Shown here: one piece after another, positions 1 through 9,313 of the stretch
Layout of the letters: every line of letters starts with the position of its first letter
Numbering within the stretch: position 1 is the first letter of the stretch
DNA from: Acanthornis magna
Lineage: Eukaryota > Chordata > Aves > Passeriformes > Acanthizidae
Reading direction: 5' to 3'
Assembly: GCA_036785705.1 (NCBI GenBank)
Contig: JAWUZG010000138.1
Coordinates: 2,373,501-2,437,500 of the forward strand
DNA: 64,000 bases
Made by a program: the position numbers and the translations under genes
The notes under the pieces: model-generated
Seen by the model: only the letters and a program-made list of their open reading frames with translations
The model's database searches: none
What the model was told of the DNA's origin: nothing

Positions 1-1314
1 AAAGCTGCTGGAAATCTTTCTAAGGTCATGATCCTTAATATGAATTATTCCTCCCTGGGCATAAAACACAGCAAAAAAATAAAAATAAAGTTAAGTTGCC
101 ATGATTTGTTTCTGAGTGTTGGCTGCTTGTTGATCTCAGCTGGAGCTGCTCTCCCTGCAGAGCGTGGGGAATGTCTGGGTGCAACCAGGATTAAAATCAG
201 AGTTTATTTATTCAGGTCACAACAAACTGGGCAGCTTCAACTGCTTCCTGCTCCATCCAGAAACCAGGCTCTCCTTACATTCCAGACAGCTGGAAAAAGG
301 AAAGGATTTTCTCCTGGCAGCCATCACGGGATGAGCAAACCTTCAGAGGAGCCCAGGTCCACAGGGATGCCTTAAGTGCCCTTGCAAAAGTGGCCTCCAG
401 GTTTCCTAAGTTTGAATTTTCCTTTGGATTCTCCACTGTTGGTTGCTTTCAGCAAGGAAAAATCCTGCAGGAACTAATTTTGTAACTCTCCTTCAGCTTC
501 TGTTCCTCCACGTAGTCAAATTTCACTGTAACGTGAAAACTGGACCAGAGGATGGGTGTGACAATAAGAACTGAGTATTTCTGAATCCCTGTCACTGTCT
601 GGAGGGATTTCTGGAGATGTGGGATCAGATGGGTTAATTTTCACCTAGTTCCCCACAAGCAGGACACAGATCCCTGCGCGTTAGTACCTACATTAGCTTT
701 TAATTGTTTCTGGATTCACACAGGCCATTTCAGTAAGAAAATTTTAAAAGGCTGTATGTGATGGTAAATCTGAGACATGTCTTTAGAAATAACTGCAGTG
801 ATTTCAGTCTTTGTTACCAAAAATCAAAGAAATACTTCATCTGGCTTCAATTCCTATTAAATCTTTTATATGTTTTCTTTTTTTTTTGTGAGACTAAGAA
901 AACAATTTATTACTAGAAAGCTCTTTCATGTGTAGATATTTCTAGGTCATGAGGCTTGTCAATCATCAACTTTACCTTTCTCTTAGATAATCTGAATATT
1001 CCGTGCCTCTGGAAAGCTGTGGGGGTAAGGTCTGGGCTGGCATGTGCAGAATTTCTCAGCTTTGATCCATGACACTGTCAGGCAGAAGTGAGGTTTGAAT
1101 ATCACTGTCAGAATGGGGTTTGGTCCTTCTGGCAATGAGCTGCTGGAGCTGCCACACGTGGCTCTGGGGCAGGCTCCTCTGTGCAGAAATTTTGGGATTT
1201 TGGTTGCAAAAATCCTAAGATTTGGTTGCCCTGTTCCTCTCTTACAGCTGGTTTTGGCTTTCTGTTGTCAGGTTCAACAATCTCAAAATCCCCGAGGCCA
1301 CAGGCACCTCTGGA
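1..1314. other. Unique non-coding sequence, no gene seen
   Basis: I see no repeat family or convincing coding sequence here. The middle part (about 690-960) is AT-rich with a T tract near 881-888. A 115-codon open frame starting at 28 has no recognisable domain and no sign of splicing context, so I treat it as chance. Confidence 0.5.
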
Positions 1315-1404
1315 CACCTCTCAGTCCACCCCTGCCCAAGCAGGGTCAGCTGGAGTGCGTTATCCAGCACCGTTTTCATTAGGGTTTGGAATATACCCAA
1401 GGAT
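1315..1404 (-). mobile_element. Older CR1 LINE fragment, first part (split by a younger CR1)
   Basis: Read on the minus strand this matches the part of CR1 just upstream of its 3' end. On the plus strand the antisense signature runs from 'cccctgcccaagcagggt' to 'acccaaggat'. The match stops at 1404, where a plus-strand CR1 begins, and resumes at 1782. The two parts were therefore one element before the insertion. It is non-coding debris of a reverse-transcribed element. Confidence 0.7.
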
Positions 1405-1781
1405 AACCTGGAGAAAAGGAGGCTCAGGGGGACCTTGTGGCTCTGCACAGCTCCTGACAGGAGGGGACAGCCGGGGGGGTCAGGCTGTGCTCGCAGGGAG
1501 CAGGGACAGGAGGAGAGGGAACGGCCTCAGGCTGGGCCAGGGGAGGCTCAGGGTGGATATTAAGAGAAATTTCTCCATGGAAAGGGTGCTCAGGCCTTGG
1601 CAGGGCTGCCCAGGGAGGTTTGGAGTGCCCATCCCTGCAGGTGATCAAAAAATGTGTGGATTTGGCACTTGAGGTCATGGTTTAGTGGACATGGAGGTGG
1701 TGCTGGTTTGGTGGTTGGATCTGATGAGCTCAAAGGTCTTTTCCAACCTGAACAATTGTGCCTGTGACTCCCTGGGCTCTG
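1405..1781 (+). mobile_element. CR1 LINE 3' fragment inserted into an older CR1
   Basis: The sequence follows the CR1 3' region in sense. It has a 'cctggagaaaaggaggctc' start, the 'gctgggccaggggaggctc' block, 'ggcagggctgcccaggga', then 'gatgagctcaaaggtc' and 'ttttccaacctg' before a decayed tail. It is 5'-truncated, as most CR1 copies are. AGGAT flanks it on both sides (1400-1404 and 1782-1786), which fits a short target-site duplication inside the older element. It is close to the copy at 7998-8430. Confidence 0.88.
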
Positions 1782-2250
1782 AGGATGGACACTGTACCCT
1801 CTCCCCAAATGCTTTTCCAGTGTCCAACCACCCTCACAACAAGGGAGTTTTTTCTGCTGTTGAAGGTGGGTTTTGTGCATTATGGTTTGCGCTCTTTTCC
1901 TCTTGCCCTGGGCTCCCCTGGGCAGGGTCTGGCTCCACCTTCTTTGTCCCCACCTCAGTCAATGCCAGGCACTGCCTAGACCCCCCGAGCCTTCTCTTCT
2001 CCAGGCTGAGCCCCAGCCCAGCCTGCCCCGTGCCGCAGTGCCCTGCCCACCCTCCTGCCCTGTGGGGCCCTGCTCCAGCCTGGCCGCGGCTCTGCTGTCC
2101 TGGGGCCAGCACTGGTCCCAGCGCTGCAGATGTTTGTCCCCAGTGCTGCAGAGGGGCAGGACCCCCACGCTGACCCGCTGGCCCCATTCCCAGGATGCTG
2201 CTGGCCTCCTGTGCCACAAGGGCGCATCATTCCCTCATCTTCAACCCGTG
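1782..2250 (-). mobile_element. Older CR1 LINE fragment, second part
   Basis: This continues the antisense CR1 broken at 1404. The order is 'ggatggacact', then 'ccaaccaccctcacaacaag', then 'gccttctcttctccaggctg', then a GC-rich stretch ending around 'ctcctgtgccacaagggcgc'. That last part corresponds to the C-terminal RT-coding region of CR1. It is well diverged, with many indels, and no coding capacity remains. The right edge is approximate. Confidence 0.72.
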
Positions 2251-2950
2251 CCCGGCACGAGTCCAGCGGTTATTTTACCCCCCATTTATTGCCGTATTTA
2301 TAAGTTATTCGATCTATTTTTGAGGTTGCAAACCAGGTAGTGAGTAATGAGCCTGCTGTATGTCTCGATGACCTCTCCTTGACATTTGCAGCTGATAAGT
2401 TCATTGAGCATGACTAAATTGCTCTACAGCACTTCCCTCCCGCTAGCCTTGGAAAGTGATGCGTTTCCCCAGGAGGTCTCCATCCTTCCACAAGCTTTCC
2501 GAGGAGCCTGGGCTCCTGTGCCTGTCCCTCTGGGCTCCAGCCAGACGTGGGCTGCAGTCACGCTAAGGAGAGCGAGGGCTTCCAGCGTGGCTCCAGCCAG
2601 GCTCATTTACAGATCGAGCTGCAGGAAACACCCAAAGCCCCAAATTCTGTGCGCTGTTCCCATCTGGTGCTGCTCACACGCTGCAGGAGCTGGCAGGTGA
2701 AAGGGGACACGGAGATGGAGACACTCGAGGTGTGAAATGCCAGCGTTTAAACAGGAACAGACACAATCCGAACACACCAATTCTTCCAGAAGGGAAACCA
2801 GAGAGGTTTCTCTCTCCTGCAAACACTCACGGGTCACTTATCCCCACAGCCTCACTCCTCGGGGAAACTCGGTCTTCACTGAGGACACTTGCACCTGAAT
2901 AGGAGCCATCATCTTCTGATTCTGGGCGACTTTTCATTTCACCCCAAATC
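2251..2950. other. Unique sequence, no gene seen
   Basis: No repeat is recognised here. About 2250-2430 keeps several CpG dinucleotides and AT-rich words, and it is not obviously derived from a transposon. The rest is ordinary mid-GC sequence. The short open frames overlap in several frames and look random. Confidence 0.45.
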
Positions 2951-3205
2951 CTTTCCTTTCCTTTCCTTTCCTTTCCTTTCCTTTCCTTTCCTTTCCTTTC
3001 CTTTCCTTTCCTTTCCTTTCCTTTCCTTTCCTCATTCCTTTTTTATTCCCTTCCCTCTTTCTTTCCCTTCACCTTCACTTCCCTTCCTCCTTTTTCCTTC
3101 CCTTTTTCCTTTCCTCTTTCTTTCCCTTTGCCTTCCCTTTTTCCTTCCCTCTTTATTTCCCCCTTTCTTTCCTCTTTCCCTTTTCCGTCCTTTTTTATTG
3201 CCCCC
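2951..3205. repeat. CTTTC pentanucleotide microsatellite with pyrimidine-rich tail
   Basis: A perfect CTTTC array of 16 units covers 2951-3030. An imperfect, almost pure pyrimidine stretch follows to about 3205. Length polymorphism is likely. Mirror-repeat polypurine/polypyrimidine DNA of this kind can form triplex structures (known property, not shown here). The open frame across it is a by-product of the repeat. Confidence 0.97.
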
Positions 3206-4635
3206 TTTAAAACTCAGGTGTTTTGAGGCTACTGCTTAAGCAATGGCATCCAACCCAGTCAGAACCTGAATTATCGGCATTTTGATGCGGCCGAGGTAAT
3301 CAAGCATCTGAATGCAACACCGGGCTTCATTTAGCACTTCTGTAGCCCTTTGTAAACACTTTCTAAGCAATAAAATGCTTTAAAATGATGGCTGAGCCTT
3401 TCCACACCTCTTCAGGTTTAACAAGATAATGCTGTTAATTGTGAAGTGCCAGTTAGGCAGAAGCTTATCTATTGTTGAGACAAGGATCTGAGTTCAAAGC
3501 TATTTACCAGGAAACTCCACTAGGGAAAGAAAGGATCCGCGGGGCTCTGAATTGCCAGACCACAATAGGAAATTTCTGAGCGCAGCTGGAGGAGCCATCA
3601 GATAAAATAACCAGCAGAAAGAATGAGATGTTTCACTGGAAAAAAGCAAACCAGTGCTCCCACTCCTTTGCAAACAGGGGAAGGCACGTGCACAAGAGAA
3701 GGGTTTTAAGGGCTTTAGGTTTTCTCCAAAGTAAATGAGGCCACATAGAAAGGACAGGACAAAATGCTGCATCCCACACAATCACATCGGTGGTTATTTC
3801 TGAATTCAGTAAACTCTGTTTTGGGAAATAAACTCTTCACCCACGTGGGGACGGGGAGGCTGTGATGGGGACACTGACAGGAGGAGGGAGGTGATGCTGG
3901 AGAAAGAAAGAGAAGCCTGCAGGTGCTGAGGAACGCTAAGGGACAAGTGTCTGCCTCGATGGCCTTGCTGCCATGCTGGGGTGGCACTTCTGCTGCAGAC
4001 ACCGCCCTGTCCCAGCAGTGCAGAGGCTCTCTGTGCCCCTGCAGTGCCCCTGTTAGCTCAGGGAGCAGTGAAACCACCCCAAGGTGGGCTGGGCTGAGGG
4101 AGCAGGGCAGCCCCAGCCCCTGCCCTGCCCGTGTCCCTGCCTGGTCCTGGGGACACAGCTGAAGGTGCACAGTGTCCTCACCAACCCTGATCCCCATCCT
4201 GCAACCCCACAGTCACCTGTGCCACACCCCCGGACCCCAACACCCCAATCCTGCTGGTGGCAGGGACACCTTGCACCCTGAAAAGGAGAAATCTTCCAAG
4301 TTCAGCACTGGGGGAGCAGCTGAGCCGGAGCACCACCAACTCCTGCCTGTCTCTCCTGTCCGTGTTGCTGCCTCTCATTTCTGTGTCACATGAGGTGACA
4401 CTCAGGTGGCCTGGCAGCCCCGCACGGTGGGAGGGGGTGTGTCCTGCAGGGAGAGGGGGTTTCTGCCATGCCTGGGGTCGGGGCTCAGGCAGCTGCACCA
4501 CAGGGGTTCAGGATCACCTAAACTTCCCTGAGAGATACTCTCCTCATTGTCCCCAGCCTGCGTTTGAATATGGAGAGGGAGGATCCCTCCAGGGATTCCT
4601 GACATTTGATGAGGATGCACACACATTTTGGAAAA
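3206..4635. other. Unique sequence, no gene seen
   Basis: About 3230-3480 is CpG-containing, AT-rich and repeat-free, and is a candidate conserved non-coding block. From 3800 to 4630 the sequence is GC-richer and contains only short, mutually overlapping open frames. No recognisable protein family was found. Confidence 0.45.
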
Positions 4636-4851
4636 GGATCACAGAATATCCTGAGTTGGAAGGGAAGAATCATCGAGTCCAACCTCTGGCCCTGCACAGA
4701 CACCCCAACAATCCCACCCTGTCCATCCCTGGCAGTGCTGTCAAACACTCCTGGAGCTGTGGCAGCCTCGGGGCTGTGCCCATTCCCTGGGGAGCCTGGG
4801 CAGTGCCCAGCACCCTCTGGGGAAGAGCCTTTCCCTGATCTCCAACCTACA
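4636..4851 (-). mobile_element. CR1 LINE 3' end (subfamily A of this window)
   Basis: The plus strand opens with 'cacagaatatcctgagttgg', the antisense of a CR1 3' end. It then carries the subfamily block 'cctgcacagacaccccaaca', 'tccctggcagtgctgtc' and 'cccattccctggggagcct'. It is nearly the same over its length as the copy at 9076-9313, so both belong to one subfamily. It is 5'-truncated and non-coding. Confidence 0.9.
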
Positions 4852-5432
4852 GACTGGGTCTGGAGTCAGCCATGGCGTCTATCAAGATTCCAAGGAGCTC
4901 AAACATCTTTTCCACAGAGGATGAGAAAACATGGAACTGTCACTTTCCCAGGGACTCGGAGAGTGTTCCATGGACCTGGAGTGGCTGAGCCTGCAGTGCT
5001 GGGGCAATGTCAACTCCCTCAGACGTGTCCAGGCAATGGTCACCGTGAGTGCCCAGTTCAAGTCAGGATCTGGCCCAGGGGACCTGAGATTATCCTAAAG
5101 GGCATCTGGAATCTGAGTGTTTGGGATGGCTCTGGGGGCGGGATGGTGCTGGTGAGACCTTCACCCCTTCCCACGGGGGCAGGTCTCAATCCCAGCATGG
5201 AAAGGAGCTGTCCCTGTAGTCAGGACAGACTGCAGCAAACTGTGCTGGTCAGGGCTGGGCTGGAGCTGCTGCTGTCCCCCAGGAGCTGTCCCAGGCTGGG
5301 TTTAGGGCTGGGCTGGAGCAGCCCTGGTCTCTGGCAGGGGTCAGTCCCTGCTGAGCAGCACAGACACGGCCAAGGGACCTGGCTGGGGGGACAAGGAGCT
5401 GTCCCAGCTCACCCCCACTGACCCCAGACCCC
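4852..5432. other. Unique GC-rich sequence, no gene seen
   Basis: A 271-codon open frame (4606-5421) begins inside the antisense CR1 and runs through this stretch. It has no recognisable domain, and its first fifth is transposon sequence, so I do not call it a gene. I see no repeat family that I can name. Confidence 0.4.
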
Positions 5433-5625
5433 ACGGAATCACACAATTGTTGAGGCTGGAAAAGACCTTTAGGATCACCAAGTCCAACCACAACGCAGCC
5501 CCAGCACCGTGCTCACCACTGAGCCTTGTCCCCAAGTGCCACATCCACACATTTGTGAGCACTCCCAGGGCTGGTGGCTCCACCACTGTCCTGGGCAGTG
5601 CCCTCCAATGCTTGGCCATATGAGC
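5433..5625 (-). mobile_element. CR1 LINE 3' fragment, older subfamily
   Basis: The plus strand begins 'gaatcacacaattgttgagg', continues 'ctggaaaagaccttt' and 'caagtccaacca', then 'cttgtccccaagtgccacat'. This is the antisense of the common CR1 tail. Its right end runs directly into an LTR fragment. Confidence 0.87.
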
Positions 5626-5900
5626 TCATGTTCAGCAACAAAACCAAGGAGGAGTTGGAGGAGAGGCTCTGCTCGGGGCTGGCTGGGCATCTGTTAGTTG
5701 GTGATGAGCAACTGTGTCCATTTGGGGTTTATTTCCCTCTCTTCTTTATTTTCCTTTTCAATTTATTACAATTTATTATCTTGTTTTATTTCTTTTGTTT
5801 ACTGTCTTTATCCACAAATTTTCTCACTTTTAGCCTTCCAGTTCTCCCCTGTATCCTGTTGGCTGTGTGGGGCTGAGTTCCCAGCTGGGGTTAAACCACA
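5626..5900 (+). mobile_element. Truncated LTR of an endogenous retrovirus (3' part)
   Basis: The order 'ggctggctgggcatctgtta', 'ggtgatgagcaactg', a T-rich stretch, 'actgtctttatcc', 'ttttctcacttttagccttc' and the terminal 'ctggggttaaaccaca' matches the 3' half of a widespread avian ERV LTR as I remember it. The terminal CA at 5899-5900 is consistent with an LTR end. The 5' half is missing, and no target duplication can be tested. No retroviral coding sequence is attached. Confidence 0.7.
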
Positions 5901-6439
5901 GCCACCACCTGAATTCTCTGCACCAAGGTGCAAAACTCTGAGTAACTGTTAAAGAACACTGTAAATAGCCCCCAAAGAGTTCCCCTTGCACTTCCTAGCC
6001 AGGAAATCCTCTTGAGAGACAACCTTTTTGCATAGATTTAACCTTTCCTTTGATACTTGGTTTTAGTCTTCTCCAGAGCCTATTTTTTTCCGTCTCAGGG
6101 ATTTCATGTGGGAATATTACTAATAAAAACTTGATTTATTGTGTTCTATAATGGAACAAAAATCAAGTGTCAGAATATGAAAAGAAAATGCTTAATTTTC
6201 CAGCCTGTCTTTCCTAATAAAGTTCCTTATAAAAACTGCAAAGCAAGGATATTTTAAATATATGCCAACTGTATTACAGATCTATCTGCAACCATATTAC
6301 AGATATATGATCATTCTGACAGTCATGCCATATTTTGCATTCATTTTACAGTATTTATGAAAGTACTGGGAACTGCTCTGAAATCTATAGGCAGCAGGAC
6401 AAAAGAAATGGCCTAAAATGGAGCCATCAGCCTATGAAG
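5901..6439. other. AT-rich unique sequence, no gene seen
   Basis: The sequence is AT-rich with many short A and T tracts, especially 6060-6350. I recognise no repeat family and no coding signal. Confidence 0.5.
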
Positions 6440-6557
6440 GCACCTGGGGCAGTGGTGGGGTCCCCATCCCTGGAGGGATTTAAAAGACAGGTGGATGTGG
6501 CACTTGGGGACATGGGGTGGACACTTAGAGGCCTTTTCCAACCTAAATGATTTCATG
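6440..6557 (+). mobile_element. Short CR1 LINE 3' tail
   Basis: The fragment reads 'ggggcagtggtggggtcc', 'atccctggagggatttaaaa', 'gatgtggcacttggggacat' and 'ccttttccaacctaaatgat', the classic last ~120 bp of CR1 in sense. It is strongly 5'-truncated. Confidence 0.88.
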
Positions 6558-7997
6558 AAAAACAATTCTTTGCCCCCTGCCCCTCTGGTCTTTCCAACAG
6601 CCTCAGCACTTGCCCACCCCCAGCCTCATTCCCCAGCTGAGATTTCCAGAGCAGGATGGAACAAGCAGTTGTTGTTCCCATGACAAGATACTGCCTTGAT
6701 ATCTGCACTAATGAAGAGAAAATCCCTTCCCAGGGCTGATCTTCCCGAGCACTCGAGGCTTTAGGAACTGAGGGAAATGCAGAGCCCAAAGGCAGGAAGG
6801 AAAGCAGCCCAAAACTTACTGAGGAGAACAGAAAAACCTTCAGCACAAAGCTCCTCATTTCTCACCCACCTGCCCCTCTGGCATCTCCTGTTCACAATTT
6901 GTATTCCGGAGGGGAGACCTTGAGCAATTGTCCTTCAGCTGCTGGTGGGGATGGTCAAGCAGAGCTGAGCAGGGAAGGGGAGCAGGCACTGACACTTTTC
7001 CCTTAATTCTGGGCAGCCAGGAATGGGGCACTGAAGCTCAGGGCCCCTCCCGAGCCGGGTGTGCCCAGGCAGGACTCAGAGGTGATGAGCACATGAATAT
7101 TCAGCCTAATAGATCGTTAAACCCCAGCTGCCTTTCGTGTACACGAGCCAATAGCTAATTACTTTATACTTCTGTGCTGTGAATATCCTGCTTGCAGAGT
7201 GTTTCTGCACCTGCCTAACGATCCCCAAGCACACCGACCCCTAAAAATGGACTGTGGCAAGGGGCCAGCAAGACAAAACCAAGAATTAAGCTGCTGGTAG
7301 AGTCAGCATGTCAACCATTAGGGGGGCTGGAAATGCCAAATGAAAGGCTGTCCCCAAACCCTCCGTTTGATATTCATTATGTCAGGTTTTTGTTCTACCA
7401 TTCCAACCTATTTTTCAACTGTAATCCTGTGACTCATTCATTGAACAGGATGCTCAGGGAATAAGGCAGCTATTCAGGAGTTATTTTAATCCTCATTAAG
7501 CGGTGAATGGCCCTGTTCTTTAGTATCCCACGCTATCCAAATCCTGCACTGATTATGGAACTGTTATTTTCCATGAAGGCTTTCCTCTACACCCATCGAA
7601 AGCTCACAAAGAGCTCCCAGACTGGCGTGGCAGGGGTGGGGCTGCCAGCCCAGGCTGTACCTGAGCCCCAGATCAGAACAGGTGTGCTCACACCTGCTGG
7701 GCTTTATTCCTCCTGAGGAGCAGCCCTGCAACACTCGGGTCAGAGTTTTCATATCGCACAGGGGATTTTTAATAGGATTTTGCAAGCACAAATCAGCTGC
7801 TAATTAATCATGCCTGTTTTGTGGGGGAGGAAAGGCAGCTGGAACAGTTCCTGGTTTACCTGGGGGGGAAATAATGCAGTCAGGAGGAATCACTGGCCAC
7901 ACAATAAGGGGAGGAGGATTGAAAATGCTCCCCCAGCCCAGTTCAACCCCAAGCTTGTCACTCTCCATCACAGCCCTGACAGCCACTGCAGTGAGGG
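6558..7997. other. Unique sequence with a possible conserved block
   Basis: No transposon or coding sequence is recognised. About 7080-7510 is repeat-free with regularly spaced AT-rich words and several CpGs (near 7110, 7220, 7365, 7500), the texture often seen in conserved non-coding DNA. This is inference only. Confidence 0.4.
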
Positions 7998-8430
7998 GCA
8001 GGGCTGGAGCACAGGTCTGGTGGTGAGGAGAGGCTGAGGGAGCTGGGAAAGGGCTCAGCCTGGAGAAAAGGAGGCTCAGGGGGACCTTGTGGCTCTGCAC
8101 AACTCCTGACAGGAGGGGACAGCCGGGGGGGTCGGGCTGTGCTCTAGGGGACAGGGACAGGAGGAGAGGGAACAGCCTCAGGCTGGGCCAGGGGAGGCTC
8201 AGGGTGGATATTTGGGAATATTCCTTCACAGAAAGGGTGGTTAGGCATTGGCAGGGGCTGCATGGGGAAGGGGTGGAGTCCTATCCCTGGAAGTGTAAAA
8301 AGTGTAAAAACCACGTGGGTGTGGCACATGAGGCCATGGTTTAGTGGTGAAGGAGGTGCTGGTGCTGGTGGGACTTGGCGATTTCAGAGGTCCTTTCCAA
8401 CCTGAGAGACTCTGCAATTCTGTGGTACTG
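7998..8430 (+). mobile_element. CR1 LINE 3' fragment
   Basis: The sense order is 'gaggagaggctgagggagct', 'cagcctggagaaaaggaggc', 'acaggaggagagggaacag', 'gctgggccaggggaggctc', 'ggacttggcgatttcagagg', then 'ctgcaattctgtgg' at the tail. It is the same subfamily as 1405-1781 but starts further upstream. The C-terminal RT codons at its start are broken by indels. Confidence 0.9.
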
Positions 8431-9075
8431 TGGCTGTGGCAGCCATTGGAGCTCAACACTTTGGAAAACCATGCCCAGGTGTTTGAAACTTCAGGAAGAC
8501 ACAAACCAAACTCTTGGAAAGGCTTTGATAACTCAGCTTCCCACAGACCTATCTCTGGGCAGACCCTGCTGTCCCAGCCCCATCAGCAGAGCTTGCCCAG
8601 CGCTGGGGGGGCTCTGGGAGGTGCTGGCGCAGCAAGGTCAGGTGGGAGGTTGGTGTTTCTCACACCTGGAGCCGCTGCAGACTCGTCAGCAGGATCTGCA
8701 CTCTGGATTTGGGGCAGGAGCTCCCCGGCAGTGCCAAAGAGGAGTCAGGGTCACCTCGACACCACTCAGGGCTTCCCTCACCCACCCCTGGAGCTGTCAC
8801 TTGGTGCCTTGTGCTTTTCCCATCTTGGGACTGCTACAAGCCCTGACCCTTCACTGCTCCGTCCCAGCGGTGCTCAGGGCAGGGATTTTACTTGCAAAAC
8901 ATCCACTGAGTACCTCAAGGCTGTGTGAGTTAACATTTCGCTGGAGACTTCAGTTCAGTCATTTGCTGCTTTTTGAACCTCTCTTTTTTCCAGCTTGGGT
9001 TGTGTTTATTCCTTATTTTAAGGCTATGGGAAATGAAGGCTCAAATGAACCCTAAGAAATCAAGTTGGAGGTAAA
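8431..9075. other. Unique sequence, no gene seen
   Basis: Two overlapping open frames (8344-8928 and 8375-9055) both begin inside the upstream CR1 tail and lack any recognisable domain. I treat them as chance. Confidence 0.45.
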
Positions 9076-9313
9076 TCATAGAATCAGGGAACATCCTGAG
9101 CTGGAAGGACCCACAGGGATCAACCCCTGGCCCTGCACAGACACCCCAACAATCCCACCCTGTCCATCCCTGGCAGTGCTGTCCAAACACTCCTGGAGCT
9201 GTGGCAGCCTCGGGGCTGTGCCCATTCCCTGGGGAGCCTGGGCAGTGCCCAGCACCCTCTGGGGGAAGAGCCTTTTCCCAAAATCCAACCTAAACCCTCC
9301 CCTGACACAGCTT
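9076..9313 (-). mobile_element. CR1 LINE 3' end (subfamily A)
   Basis: The plus strand begins 'catagaatcagggaacatcc' and continues with the same internal blocks as 4636-4851, including 'cctgcacagacaccccaaca' and 'ggggctgtgcccattccc'. It extends slightly further upstream in element terms, to about 9313. Confidence 0.9.

Noticed and set aside
4606..5421. 271-codon open frame
   Set aside because: It starts within an antisense CR1 and has no recognisable family; no splice or conservation evidence.
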